From contig VGBK01000007.1 of the NCBI GenBank assembly GCA_016870535.1, positions 1-51,486 of the forward strand: a stretch of 51,486 nucleotides of DNA, given 5' to 3'. Shown here piece after piece: positions 1 through 7,639 of this stretch (position 1 is the stretch's first letter; each line of letters begins with the position of its first letter). Source of the stretch: Actinomycetota bacterium (lineage in GTDB: Bacteria > Actinomycetota > Acidimicrobiia > Spongiisociales > UBA11373). The translations under genes were made by a program, and so were the position numbers. The notes beneath the pieces are model-generated. The model was not told the origin of the DNA, made no database searches, and saw nothing but the letters and a program-made list of their open reading frames with translations.

Positions 1-1296
1 TTCCCTGAGGCCGCAGCCGGCGAGCCGGCCGAGGCCCGGGCCGACCTGGGCTTCCTGTCGCCGGTGGTGCGCCGTCTGGCTGCCGAGCATGGGCTCGATC
101 TGGCGTCGCTCCGGGGGACCGGTCGCGATGGGCGCATCACCCGCCAGGACGTGCAGGCGGCGATCGACGCTCGGACGCGTGGTGAAGCCCCGGTTGTCGT
201 CCCGCCCGTTCCGACCGAGCCTGTGGTCCTTGCGCCGACTCCCGATGCCCTACCCGAGTCCCCGGCTGAGGTCCCGGCCACCCCGCCCGCCCCGGCAGCC
301 ATGCCCGTCGTGGAGATCCTGCCGGCGGCGGTCCCGGAGGCGGAGGTCCCGGAGGCGGAGGAACGGGAGGCCGAGGAAGAGGCCGAGGAAGAGGCCGAGC
401 CTATGGAGCCGCCGAAGAGGGTGGGCCTGGGCCGCGGCCTGGAGTCCCTGATCCCCCGGGCGGAGCCGGCTGCCCCCGCGCCTCCGCCGGCGCCCGCCCC
501 TCCGGTGGCCGTTCCTGCCGCGGCCCCCGCCCCGGCCGCGGCGGAGGGACCGCCGGCGCGGATCCCGCTGCGTCCGGGGGATCGGGTCGAGGATCCCAGC
601 CGGCTGCGCTTGCGGATCGCCGAGCACATGGTGGCCAACCGGCGCACCGCCGCCCACGTCTGGACGGCGGTCGAGGCCGACTTCGAAGTGGTGGAACGGG
701 TGCGTCGCTCCCACCAGGAGTCGTTCAAGGCGCGCGAGGGCTTCTCTCTCACCTACCTGCCCTTCATCGCCCGGGCCACCATCGACGCTCTGGGGGCCTT
801 CCCGGTGGTGAACTCCTCCTTCTACCTGGAGGAGAAGAAGGTGGTGCTCCACGGGGTGGTGAACCTGGGGATCGCCGTGGACCTCGACCAGCGCGGCCTC
901 ATCGTCATGAACCTCCCCAACGCCGACGGCATGCGGATGCGGGAACTGGCCCGGCGCATCCGGGCCGTGGCCGAGAAGGCGCGCCGCGGGGACCTCACCC
1001 CCGACGACGCCGCCGGGAGCACCTTCACCATCACCAACCCCGGCCCCTACGGGTCGTTGATGTCGGCTCCCATCATCAACGTGCCGGAGGTGGCGATCCT
1101 CTCCACCGACACCGTGGCCAAGCGGCCGGTGGTGGTGACCGACTCCACCGGGGCCGACGCCATCGCGGTGCACCACGTGGGGTATCTGGGCCTGACCTGG
1201 GACCACCGCGCTTTCGACGGGGCCACCGCTGTGCTGTTCCTTCGGCGGATCAAGGAGACCCTCGAGACCCGGGACTGGGAGCAGGAACTGGCGTGA
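1..1296 (+). CDS. 2-oxoacid dehydrogenase E2 (dihydrolipoamide acyltransferase), 5' truncated
   Basis: This is the acyl-transferring core subunit of a pyruvate or branched-chain 2-oxoacid dehydrogenase complex; it moves the acyl group from lipoyl-lysine to CoA. The frame is open to the left edge, so the N-terminal lipoyl domain lies outside the window. Visible parts are a peripheral subunit-binding domain at about residues 19-53 (LSPVVRRLAAEHG, then GTGRDGRITRQDV), a long Ala/Pro/Glu linker (about 60-190), and the catalytic domain ending with the active-site motif DHRAFDG near residue 401 (His and Asp are the catalytic pair). The linker carries a GLGRGLESLIP segment that looks like a ParB N-terminus. 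The stop overlaps the next start by 4 bp (GTGA), so the lipoylation enzyme is coupled to it. Which 2-oxoacid is used cannot be told from this part. Confidence 0.93.
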   Translation, partial: FPEAAAGEPAEARADLGFLSPVVRRLAAEHGLDLASLRGTGRDGRITRQDVQAAIDARTRGEAPVVVPPVPTEPVVLAPTPDALPESPAEVPATPPAPAAMPVVEILPAAVPEAEVPEAEEREAEEEAEEEAEPMEPPKRVGLGRGLESLIPRAEPAAPAPPPAPAPPVAVPAAAPAPAAAEGPPARIPLRPGDRVEDPSRLRLRIAEHMVANRRTAAHVWTAVEADFEVVERVRRSHQESFKAREGFSLTYLPFIARATIDALGAFPVVNSSFYLEEKKVVLHGVVNLGIAVDLDQRGLIVMNLPNADGMRMRELARRIRAVAEKARRGDLTPDDAAGSTFTITNPGPYGSLMSAPIINVPEVAILSTDTVAKRPVVVTDSTGADAIAVHHVGYLGLTWDHRAFDGATAVLFLRRIKETLETRDWEQELA

Positions 1297-2930
1297 CGGC
1301 GCTCCGGGCCCGCTGGCTGGGGCGGCTGCCCTACCGCGAGGCCTGGGACCTGCAGCGCGCCTTCCACGAGGGCAGGGCGTCGGGGCGCGCCGCCGCCGAC
1401 TACCTGCTGCTCCTGGAGCACCCTCCCACCTACACCCTGGGCACCGGAGCCGACGAGGCCAACCTGCTTGCCCCGGCCGGTGAGCTGGCCGGCCGGGGGG
1501 CCGAGGTGCTGCGCGTCGACCGGGGCGGCGATGTGACTTACCACGGGCCGGGCCAATTGGTGGGCTATCCCATCGTCCACCTGGGGGAGCGGCCCGACGT
1601 GGTGGCCTACGTGCGGCGGCTGGAGCGGGGGCTGATCGGCGCCCTGGCCGATCTGGGTCTGGAATCGTGGACGGAGCCCGGCTACACCGGGGTCTGGACC
1701 GAGCAGGGCAAGGTGGCCGCCATCGGGGTCCGCGTCGCCCGGGGGGTAACCATGCACGGCTTCGCCATCAACGTGGCGGATGACCTCGACGGGTTCCGTG
1801 ACATAGTCCCCTGCGGCCTGGCGGGCCGCCCGGTGGCCTCGGTGAGCGGCCTGGCCGGGCGACGGGTCTCGATCGAGGAAATGGTGGAGGCCGTCGTCCC
1901 CCACTTCGTCGCCGCCTTCGGGCACGCCGGAGTGGAGACGCAGGCGGCGGCCTACCCGCCCGGCTCCGGGCGGAAGGACCACTCGTTCGAAGTGGACCGC
2001 CTCGTGGCCGCCGGCACCTTCACCCCGCAAGGAAGGGCGGCGGTTCCCCTCACGGTCGGCAGGCGCCTGGCGGGAGAGCCGGATCGGCCGCCCTGGATGA
2101 GGGTGCGGGCCGACCTGGGGGCCGGCTACCGGAGCGTGCGCGGCCTGGTGGAGGGCCTGGAACTGCACACCGTCTGCCGGGAGGCGGGTTGCCCCAACAT
2201 CTACGAGTGCTGGGCGGCGGGGACGGCGGCCTTCCTGCTGCTGGGCGAGGTGTGCACCCGGGCCTGCTCGTTCTGCGAGGTGACCACCGGCCGCCCGGGG
2301 CCTCCGGACCCGGCCGAGCCGGAACGGGTGGCAGAGGCGGTAGCCCGCCTCGGTCTGCGTCATGCCGTCCTGACATCGGTGGACCGTGACGACCTGCCCG
2401 ACGGCGGGGCGGGGGTCTTCGCCGCCGCCATCCGCCGCATTCGGGAGCGGGTGCCGGCGTGCGCCGTCGAGGTCCTCGTCCCCGACTTCAAGGGCGACGC
2501 CGCCGCCCTGGGCCTCGTCCTGGAGGAGAAGCCGGAGGTGCTGAACCACAACGTGGAGACGGTGGTGCGCCTGCAGCGCGAGGTGCGCACCTCAGCCAAC
2601 TACGGGCGCTCGCTGGCGCTGCTCGCCCGGGCCCGGCGAGTGCGGCCCGACGGCCTGGTGAAGTCGGGGCTCATGGTCGGCCTCGGCGAGACCAACGAGG
2701 AAGTCCTCGGGGCCCTGGCCGACCTGAGGGCGGTGGGAGTGGACATCGTCACCATCGGGCAGTATCTGCGGCCTACCGCCCGGCACCGCCCCATCCACCG
2801 CTACGCCGCTCCGGAGGAGTTCGACTCGTTTCGGGCGCACGGCGCCGCCCTGGGCCTGCGGTGCGTCGAGGCCGGCCCGCTGGTGCGGTCCTCCTATCAC
2901 GCCGGGGAGGAGCGAGTGGCGGTAGGCTGA
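1293..2930 (+). CDS. Octanoyltransferase-lipoyl synthase fusion (LipB-LipA)
   Basis: One continuous 545-residue frame joins two consecutive enzymes of lipoate synthesis. The first 225 or so residues are LipB, with RGGDVTYHGPGQ near 79-90, the conserved Lys segment GKVAAIGVR and the acyl-carrying Cys in IVPCGL near 173. The rest, from about 260, is the radical-SAM lipoyl synthase LipA. It has the auxiliary-cluster motif CREAGCPNIYEC near 295, the SAM-cluster motif CTRACSFC near 324 and the C-terminal RSSYHAGE containing the cluster-ligand serine. Both halves are full length with their key residues intact. The GTG start overlaps the E2 stop codon (GTGA), so the enzyme that makes the cofactor is co-translated with its acceptor. 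The two are normally separate genes; the absence of any stop or frame change at the joint argues that the fusion is real. Confidence 0.93.
   Translation: MTALRARWLGRLPYREAWDLQRAFHEGRASGRAAADYLLLLEHPPTYTLGTGADEANLLAPAGELAGRGAEVLRVDRGGDVTYHGPGQLVGYPIVHLGERPDVVAYVRRLERGLIGALADLGLESWTEPGYTGVWTEQGKVAAIGVRVARGVTMHGFAINVADDLDGFRDIVPCGLAGRPVASVSGLAGRRVSIEEMVEAVVPHFVAAFGHAGVETQAAAYPPGSGRKDHSFEVDRLVAAGTFTPQGRAAVPLTVGRRLAGEPDRPPWMRVRADLGAGYRSVRGLVEGLELHTVCREAGCPNIYECWAAGTAAFLLLGEVCTRACSFCEVTTGRPGPPDPAEPERVAEAVARLGLRHAVLTSVDRDDLPDGGAGVFAAAIRRIRERVPACAVEVLVPDFKGDAAALGLVLEEKPEVLNHNVETVVRLQREVRTSANYGRSLALLARARRVRPDGLVKSGLMVGLGETNEEVLGALADLRAVGVDIVTIGQYLRPTARHRPIHRYAAPEEFDSFRAHGAALGLRCVEAGPLVRSSYHAGEERVAVG
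2923..2928 (+). promoter_or_regulatory. Possible -10 box TAGGCT upstream of the RTX-repeat gene
   Basis: TAGGCT overlaps the end of the lipBA gene and lies 69 nt before the ATG at 2998. It fits the TAnnnT pattern seen before several genes of this window. The leader contains an AT-richer stretch and a GAGGAGG ribosome-binding site. No clear -35 is visible. Confidence 0.3.
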
Positions 2931-2997
2931 ACGCCCCATTCAAGAATTGCATTCCCGTCTGCCGATGGTTGGGTGCAAGCGAGTAGAGGAGGCGCGG

Positions 2998-4428
2998 ATG
3001 AGGCGGCGCACGATGATCCTGGCGGCGGCGGTCCTGGCGCTGCTGCTGCCGGCGCTGGCGGCCGGAGCCTACGGCGGCGGCGGCGGTGGTGATTCGGCCA
3101 ACGGGATCCGCGGCACCATCACCGACACCGCCGGGAAGCCGATCGAGTACATCGGCGTGCGCGGTTTCAAGCAGGTGGCCGGCGGATGGGAGGAAGCCTT
3201 CTTCTCCTGGACGGGGGCCGACGGGACCTACCAGATGCCGTTCTGGGGCAAGGCGGTCACCGTGAAGCTGTACTTCTTCCAGAAGCACGTGAGCGAGGAG
3301 GATGCCACCTGGCGGCCCGAGTGGTACCACGACGCCGCCAGCATCGAGGCGGCCACTCCCATCACGGTGTCCGGCGCCGCCTGGGTCCGGGCCGATGCCG
3401 TGCTGGCCGGCCCCGGCTCCATCAAGGGGCGGGTCACCACCGCCGCCACCGGGGCCCCCATCGCCGGCATCCGGGTGCAGGCCCACCCGGCCGATGACGG
3501 CCGCGGGCGCGCCGCGTCGGCGCGATGCGAGGAAACCGGTGCGATCACCGGCGCCGACGGCCGCTTCACCCTGACCCCACTGCGGGCGGGGAACTGGGTG
3601 GTGGAGTTCCGCGATCCCAACAAGCAGTGGTCCGACCAGTGGAGCGGCGGGGGCATGGTCGAGGACCTGGCCCAGTCCGTGGCGGTGAGATCGGGCGCCG
3701 CCACCACGGTGAATGCCGCCCTGGTCCCCGGCGGCGGGGTGGCGGTGGTGCCCACCCTGGCCGAGACGGGCAAGGCACTGGTTGCCAAGGGGGGCGAAGC
3801 CGGCCTGGGCGAAGTGTGCGTCGACGCCTTCGACCCGGCCGGGAGCCTGGTCGCCGGGCGGCGTGACATCTGGGACTGGAAGTTCGTGCTTCCGGCGGGG
3901 GACTACTACTTCCGCTTCACCGACTGCACGGCCCCGGTGGACTATGCCACCACCTGGTATCCGTCGGCTTCCTCCCGGCAGGACGCCGAGTCGATAGCGG
4001 TGCGCGTCGGGCAGTGGAACGGAACCTTCTTCATCTACACCGCGGGCCGCTGCGCCGGGAAGGTGCCCACCATCGTGGGCACCCCCAAGGCCGACATCCT
4101 GCTGGGTACGGCCGGGCGCGACGTCATCTCGGCCGGCGCGGGCGACGACGAGGTGCGAGGCCGGGGAGGGGATGACATCATCTGCCTGGGCCCCGGCAAC
4201 GACGCCGCCTGGGGCGGCCCCGGGGCCGACCTGATGATCGGCGGGGAGGGCAACGACGTCATACAGGGTGGCCCGGGGCCCGACCGCCTGCGCGGCGGCC
4301 CCGGCGACGACGTGCTGCGCGGTGGCCGCGGGGCCGACACGCTGGTCGGCGGCGCGGGCTTCGACCGCCTCTTCGGCGGGTTGGGCAAGAACACCTGCCG
4401 GCTCGGGGAAGTCGAGCGAAGCTGCTGA
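2998..4428 (+). CDS. Secreted protein with carboxypeptidase-regulatory-like domains and RTX calcium-binding repeats
   Basis: The predicted 476-residue protein starts at the ATG preceded by GAGGAGG; an upstream in-frame start would bury the signal peptide. Residues 1-22 are a signal sequence (MRRRTMILAAAVLALLLPAL...). Two beta-sandwich modules of the CarboxypepD-regulatory or CNA-B type follow (GIRGTITDTAGKPIEYIGV near 35; GSIKGRVTTAATGAPIAGI near 140). From about residue 360 there are roughly eleven nonapeptide repeats of the form GGxGxDxux, the parallel beta-roll that binds calcium between turns. A Cys precedes and another closes the roll. The role is unknown; adhesion or a surface-layer function is a guess. 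No type I secretion genes are adjacent and the signal peptide suggests Sec export, unlike classical RTX toxins. A strong hairpin follows the stop. Confidence 0.8.
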   Translation: MRRRTMILAAAVLALLLPALAAGAYGGGGGGDSANGIRGTITDTAGKPIEYIGVRGFKQVAGGWEEAFFSWTGADGTYQMPFWGKAVTVKLYFFQKHVSEEDATWRPEWYHDAASIEAATPITVSGAAWVRADAVLAGPGSIKGRVTTAATGAPIAGIRVQAHPADDGRGRAASARCEETGAITGADGRFTLTPLRAGNWVVEFRDPNKQWSDQWSGGGMVEDLAQSVAVRSGAATTVNAALVPGGGVAVVPTLAETGKALVAKGGEAGLGEVCVDAFDPAGSLVAGRRDIWDWKFVLPAGDYYFRFTDCTAPVDYATTWYPSASSRQDAESIAVRVGQWNGTFFIYTAGRCAGKVPTIVGTPKADILLGTAGRDVISAGAGDDEVRGRGGDDIICLGPGNDAAWGGPGADLMIGGEGNDVIQGGPGPDRLRGGPGDDVLRGGRGADTLVGGAGFDRLFGGLGKNTCRLGEVERSC

Positions 4429-4445
4429 GAGCCGGAGCAGCGGGG

Positions 4446-4470
4446 GCGGGGCGGCCACCGGCCGCCCCGC
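4446..4470 (+). terminator. Perfect 11-bp GC hairpin after the RTX-repeat gene
   Basis: GCGGGGCGGCC pairs with GGCCGCCCCGC around an ACC loop, starting 18 nt after the stop codon. There is no T-tract, as is usual for hairpin terminators in very GC-rich actinobacteria. Confidence 0.55.
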
Positions 4471-4484
4471 GCCGGGCCACCGGC

Positions 4485-4490
4485 TAGCCT
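4485..4490 (+). promoter_or_regulatory. -10 box TAGCCT, likely leaderless promoter of the M24 peptidase
   Basis: TAGCCT is followed by 8 nt and then the TTG start at 4499. That spacing would put the transcription start at or next to the start codon. There is no Shine-Dalgarno sequence in the gap, which supports leaderless translation. The same hexamer with 9-nt spacing precedes the gene at 22095. Confidence 0.45.
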
Positions 4491-4498
4491 CCGCTGCC

Positions 4499-5593
4499 TT
4501 GGTCCCCTTCGACTACCCTGCCCGGCTGAGGCGGGCCCGCGAACTCATGACGGCTCGCGGGGTCGATGCGCTGCTGCTGTCGGTCGGCGCCGACCTGCCC
4601 TACTTCACCGGGTACCGGGCCATGCCCCTCGAGCGGCTCACCATGCTGGTGCTTCCCGTGGACGCCCCGGCCACACTGGTCCTCCCGGCTTTTGAGGCGC
4701 CGCGAGTGACGCCCCTCCCCGGCGTCTTCTCTCTGGAGCCTTGGGAGGAGACCGACGACCCGCTCTCCCTGGTGGCCGGCCTCTGCCGATCCGCCCGGCG
4801 GCTCGGCGTGGGGGATACCACCTGGTCGGTGTTCCTGCTGGGACTGCAGTCCAGCCTGGCCGGGGCCGAGTTCTCGGCCGCCTCGGCCCTCGTCGGCGAA
4901 CTGAGACGCCGCAAGGACGCTGGCGAGGCGGATCTCCTGCGGCAGGCCGGGGCGGCGGCGGACCGCGTAGTGGCCCGCCTCGACCACACCCGCTTCGCCG
5001 GCAAGACCGAGCGGGAACTGGCAGCGGAGATCGCCGCCATGGTGGTGGCCGAGGGGCACGAGTCGGCGGCGTTCAGCATCGTGGCCTCGGGCCCCAACGG
5101 CGCCTCGCCGCACCACGAGGCCGGCAGCCGGGTGATCTCCCCCGGCGATGCCGTCGTGGTCGACTTCGGAGGCCGCCTCCACGGGTACCACTCCGACATC
5201 ACCCGCACCTTCTTCGTGGGAGATCCGCCCGCCCGGGTACGGAAGGTCCACGCCGTGGTGGCCGCCGCCCAGGAGGCGGGGGTGGCGGCCAGCGGCCCGG
5301 GCGTTCCCGCCCAGGAGGTGGACCGGGCCGCCCGCCGGGTGATCGCGGCGGCCGGGTTCGGCTCCCACTTCACCCATCGCACCGGCCACGGCATCGGCCT
5401 CGAAGAGCACGAGGCCCCCTATCTGGTGGAGGGCAACGCCGTGCCCCTCGAGCCGGGCATGGCCTTCTCGGTGGAGCCGGGCGTCTACCTGCCGGGCGAG
5501 TTCGGCGTCCGCCTCGAGGACATCGTCCTGGTGACCGGGGGCGGGGTGGAGCGCCTGAACGGGGCGCCGCGCCACCTGCACTCGGTGGACTGA
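4499..5593 (+). CDS. M24 family metallopeptidase (Xaa-Pro aminopeptidase/prolidase-like)
   Basis: This predicted cytosolic peptidase of 364 residues cleaves peptides at proline. The N-terminal third is a creatinase-like domain (RLRRARELMTARGVDALLLS). The catalytic pita-bread domain shows all five metal ligands: Asp in VVVDFGG, Asp in HSDITRTF, His in RTGHGIG, Glu in SVEPGVY and Glu in VRLEDIV. The TTG start is chosen because no ATG or GTG lies between the previous gene and the conserved N-terminus; an ATG at 4547 would remove part of the first domain. It begins a co-directional run with transketolase but has its own TAGCCT box. Substrate preference (aminopeptidase P or dipeptidase) is not resolved. 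Confidence 0.85.
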   Translation: MVPFDYPARLRRARELMTARGVDALLLSVGADLPYFTGYRAMPLERLTMLVLPVDAPATLVLPAFEAPRVTPLPGVFSLEPWEETDDPLSLVAGLCRSARRLGVGDTTWSVFLLGLQSSLAGAEFSAASALVGELRRRKDAGEADLLRQAGAAADRVVARLDHTRFAGKTERELAAEIAAMVVAEGHESAAFSIVASGPNGASPHHEAGSRVISPGDAVVVDFGGRLHGYHSDITRTFFVGDPPARVRKVHAVVAAAQEAGVAASGPGVPAQEVDRAARRVIAAAGFGSHFTHRTGHGIGLEEHEAPYLVEGNAVPLEPGMAFSVEPGVYLPGEFGVRLEDIVLVTGGGVERLNGAPRHLHSVD

Positions 5594-5606
5594 ATCCGGC
5601 ACCGGT

Positions 5607-5612
5607 TAGCCT
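5607..5612 (+). promoter_or_regulatory. -10 box TAGCCT upstream of transketolase
   Basis: TAGCCT lies 29 nt before the ATG, leaving room for a short leader with a GGTGAGG ribosome-binding site. It is the same hexamer as at 4485 and 22080. Confidence 0.4.
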
Positions 5613-5641
5613 GGGCCGTCGTCGGGCGAGCAGGTGAGGTC

Positions 5642-7603
5642 ATGACCCGCAGCGTGGAGCAACTGGCAGTGGACACCATCCGGGCGCTCTCCATGGACGC
5701 CGTGCAGCAGGCCAACTCGGGGCACCCCGGGATGCCCCTCGGCATGGCCGACATCGGGGTGGTGCTCTGGACGCAGTTCCTCCAGGTGGACCCCGGCGAC
5801 CCCACCTGGCCCGACCGGGACCGTTTCGTGCTCTCCAACGGCCACGGCTCGATGCTCCTCTACAGCCTGCTCCACCTGGCCGGCTTCCCGCTCTCCATGG
5901 ACGACCTGAAGGCTTTCCGCCAGTGGGGGTCGCCCACCGCGGGGCACCCGGAGCGCCACCCCGGATTGGGCATCGAGACCACCACCGGCCCCCTGGGACA
6001 GGGCCTGGCCACCGCGGTGGGCCTGGCCGCCGCCGAAGCGCACTTGCGGGCGGTGTTCGGGCCCGACCTGGTGGACCACCGCACCTTCGTCTTCGCCGGC
6101 GACGGTTGCCTGATGGAGGGCATCTCGTCGGAGGCGGCCTCGCTGGCGGGGCACCTGGCCCTGGGACGGCTCATCGTGCTCTACGACGACAACCGCATCT
6201 CCATCGAGGGTCCCACCAGCCTGGCCTTCACCGAGGATGTGGCCGGCCGGTTCGCCGCCTTCGGTTGGCAGACGCTGACCGCCGACGGCCACGATCGGGC
6301 CGCGGTGGCGGCGGCCATCGGCGAGGCGGTGGCCGACGAGTCCCGCCCCTCGCTCATCGCCTGCCGCACCCACATCGCCTACGGGGCGCCCACCAAGCAG
6401 GGCTCCGCCGAGTCCCACGGGTCCCCCCTGGGGGAGGACGAGATCGCCGGGGCCAAGGAGGCGATGGGCTGGCCGGCCGGCCGCCGCTTCGAGGTCGATC
6501 CGGCGGTGCGCGCCTTCTTCGCCGCGGCTATGGCTCGGGGAGCGGCCGCCCGCCGGTCCTGGGAGGAGCGGCGGGACCGCCGGTTCGCCGCCGACCCGGA
6601 AGGGGCGGCCCTCTGGCGGCAGTACTGGGAGCCGGGCCGAGCGGAGGTGGGGCCGGTACCGGGATTCGAGGCGGGGAAGGCGCTGGCCACCCGCGCCGCC
6701 TCGGGCAAGGTGATCAACGCCCTGGCGGGGCCCCTGCCCGGCCTGGTGGGCGGGTCCGCCGACCTGGCCCCCTCGAACAACACCCTGATCGCCGGGTCCC
6801 CGGACTTCCAGAAGGGCAGCCCGGAGGGGCGCAACTTCCGCTTCGGAGTGCGGGAGCACGCCATGGGGGCCATGGTGAACGGCCTGTCCATCCACGGCGG
6901 CCTGCGCGGCTACGGGGCCACCTTCATGGTGTTCAGCGACTACCTGCGCCCGGCCTTGCGCCTGGCGGCCCTGATGGAGGCGCCGAGCATCTTCGTCCTG
7001 ACCCACGACTCGGTGCTCCTCGGGGAGGACGGCCCCACCCACCAGCCCATCGAGCACCTGGCCGCCCTGCGGGCCATCCCGAACCTCTGGGTGGTGCGTC
7101 CCGCCGACGCCGGCGAGACCGCCGAGGCCTGGGAGTTGGCCCTGAACCGCGTCGACGGCCCCACGGCCCTGGTCCTGTCGCGCCAGAACCTTCCGGTGCT
7201 CGACCGCGCCGGCAAGGAGGGCGGAGTGCACCGCGGCGGCTACGTGCTGCGCGACGGAGCCGACGCAGTGCTGGTGGCCACCGGGTCCGAGGTGTCCCTG
7301 GCCCTGGGTGCCGCCGACGTGCTGGCCGCGGAGGGGCGCAGCCTGCGGGTGGTGAGCCTGCCCTGCTGGGAGGCCTTCTTCGCCCAGGACGAGGCCTATC
7401 GGCTCTCCGTGCTGGGGGAGGGCCTGCCCCGAGCCTCATTGGAGGCGGGATCCACCTTTGGATGGGAGCGTCTCACCGGGGCGGGCGGGCTCAACCTGGG
7501 CATCGACCGCTTCGGCGCTTCGGCGCCGGCCGAGCGCCTCGCCGTCGAGTTCGGCCTGACCCCGGAGGCAGTGGCCGCCCGGCTGCGGGCCTGGCTGGGG
7601 TAG
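5642..7603 (+). CDS. tkt: Transketolase
   Basis: A full-length 653-residue thiamine-diphosphate enzyme of the pentose phosphate pathway; it moves two-carbon ketol units between sugar phosphates. The TPP/metal-binding motif GDGCLMEGISSEAA is near residue 155, preceded by the conserved SNGHGSMLLYSLLHL. The pyrimidine-domain signature REHAMGAMVNG and the downstream TFMVFSDYLRPALRLAAL are typical. The C-terminal domain contains VLVATGSEVSLAL. The ATG at 5642 sits behind GGTGAGGTC. The gene stands before a CorA-like transporter and a GapN-like dehydrogenase; no transaldolase or other pentose phosphate gene is adjacent. Confidence 0.95.
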   Translation: MTRSVEQLAVDTIRALSMDAVQQANSGHPGMPLGMADIGVVLWTQFLQVDPGDPTWPDRDRFVLSNGHGSMLLYSLLHLAGFPLSMDDLKAFRQWGSPTAGHPERHPGLGIETTTGPLGQGLATAVGLAAAEAHLRAVFGPDLVDHRTFVFAGDGCLMEGISSEAASLAGHLALGRLIVLYDDNRISIEGPTSLAFTEDVAGRFAAFGWQTLTADGHDRAAVAAAIGEAVADESRPSLIACRTHIAYGAPTKQGSAESHGSPLGEDEIAGAKEAMGWPAGRRFEVDPAVRAFFAAAMARGAAARRSWEERRDRRFAADPEGAALWRQYWEPGRAEVGPVPGFEAGKALATRAASGKVINALAGPLPGLVGGSADLAPSNNTLIAGSPDFQKGSPEGRNFRFGVREHAMGAMVNGLSIHGGLRGYGATFMVFSDYLRPALRLAALMEAPSIFVLTHDSVLLGEDGPTHQPIEHLAALRAIPNLWVVRPADAGETAEAWELALNRVDGPTALVLSRQNLPVLDRAGKEGGVHRGGYVLRDGADAVLVATGSEVSLALGAADVLAAEGRSLRVVSLPCWEAFFAQDEAYRLSVLGEGLPRASLEAGSTFGWERLTGAGGLNLGIDRFGASAPAERLAVEFGLTPEAVAARLRAWLG

Positions 7604-7627
7604 GCACCGCCGGTGGCGCGCCGCCGC

Positions 7628-7633
7628 CATAAT
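7628..7633 (+). promoter_or_regulatory. -10 box CATAAT, likely leaderless promoter of the CorA-like gene
   Basis: CATAAT is followed by 6 nt (CAGCCC) and the ATG at 7640, the spacing expected for transcription starting on the start codon. No Shine-Dalgarno sequence is present in the gap. Confidence 0.5.
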
Positions 7634-7639
7634 CAGCCC

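Noticed and set aside
1047-2549. Long minus-strand open frame opposite the E2 and lipBA genes
   Set aside because: It mirrors the codon pattern of the real genes in very GC-rich DNA, has no domain motif and is rich in His/Gly/Gln, which is typical of antisense frames. Similar cases at 2773-4458, 5606-7231, 7436-8809, 8664-10574 and 44378-46099 were left out for the same reason.
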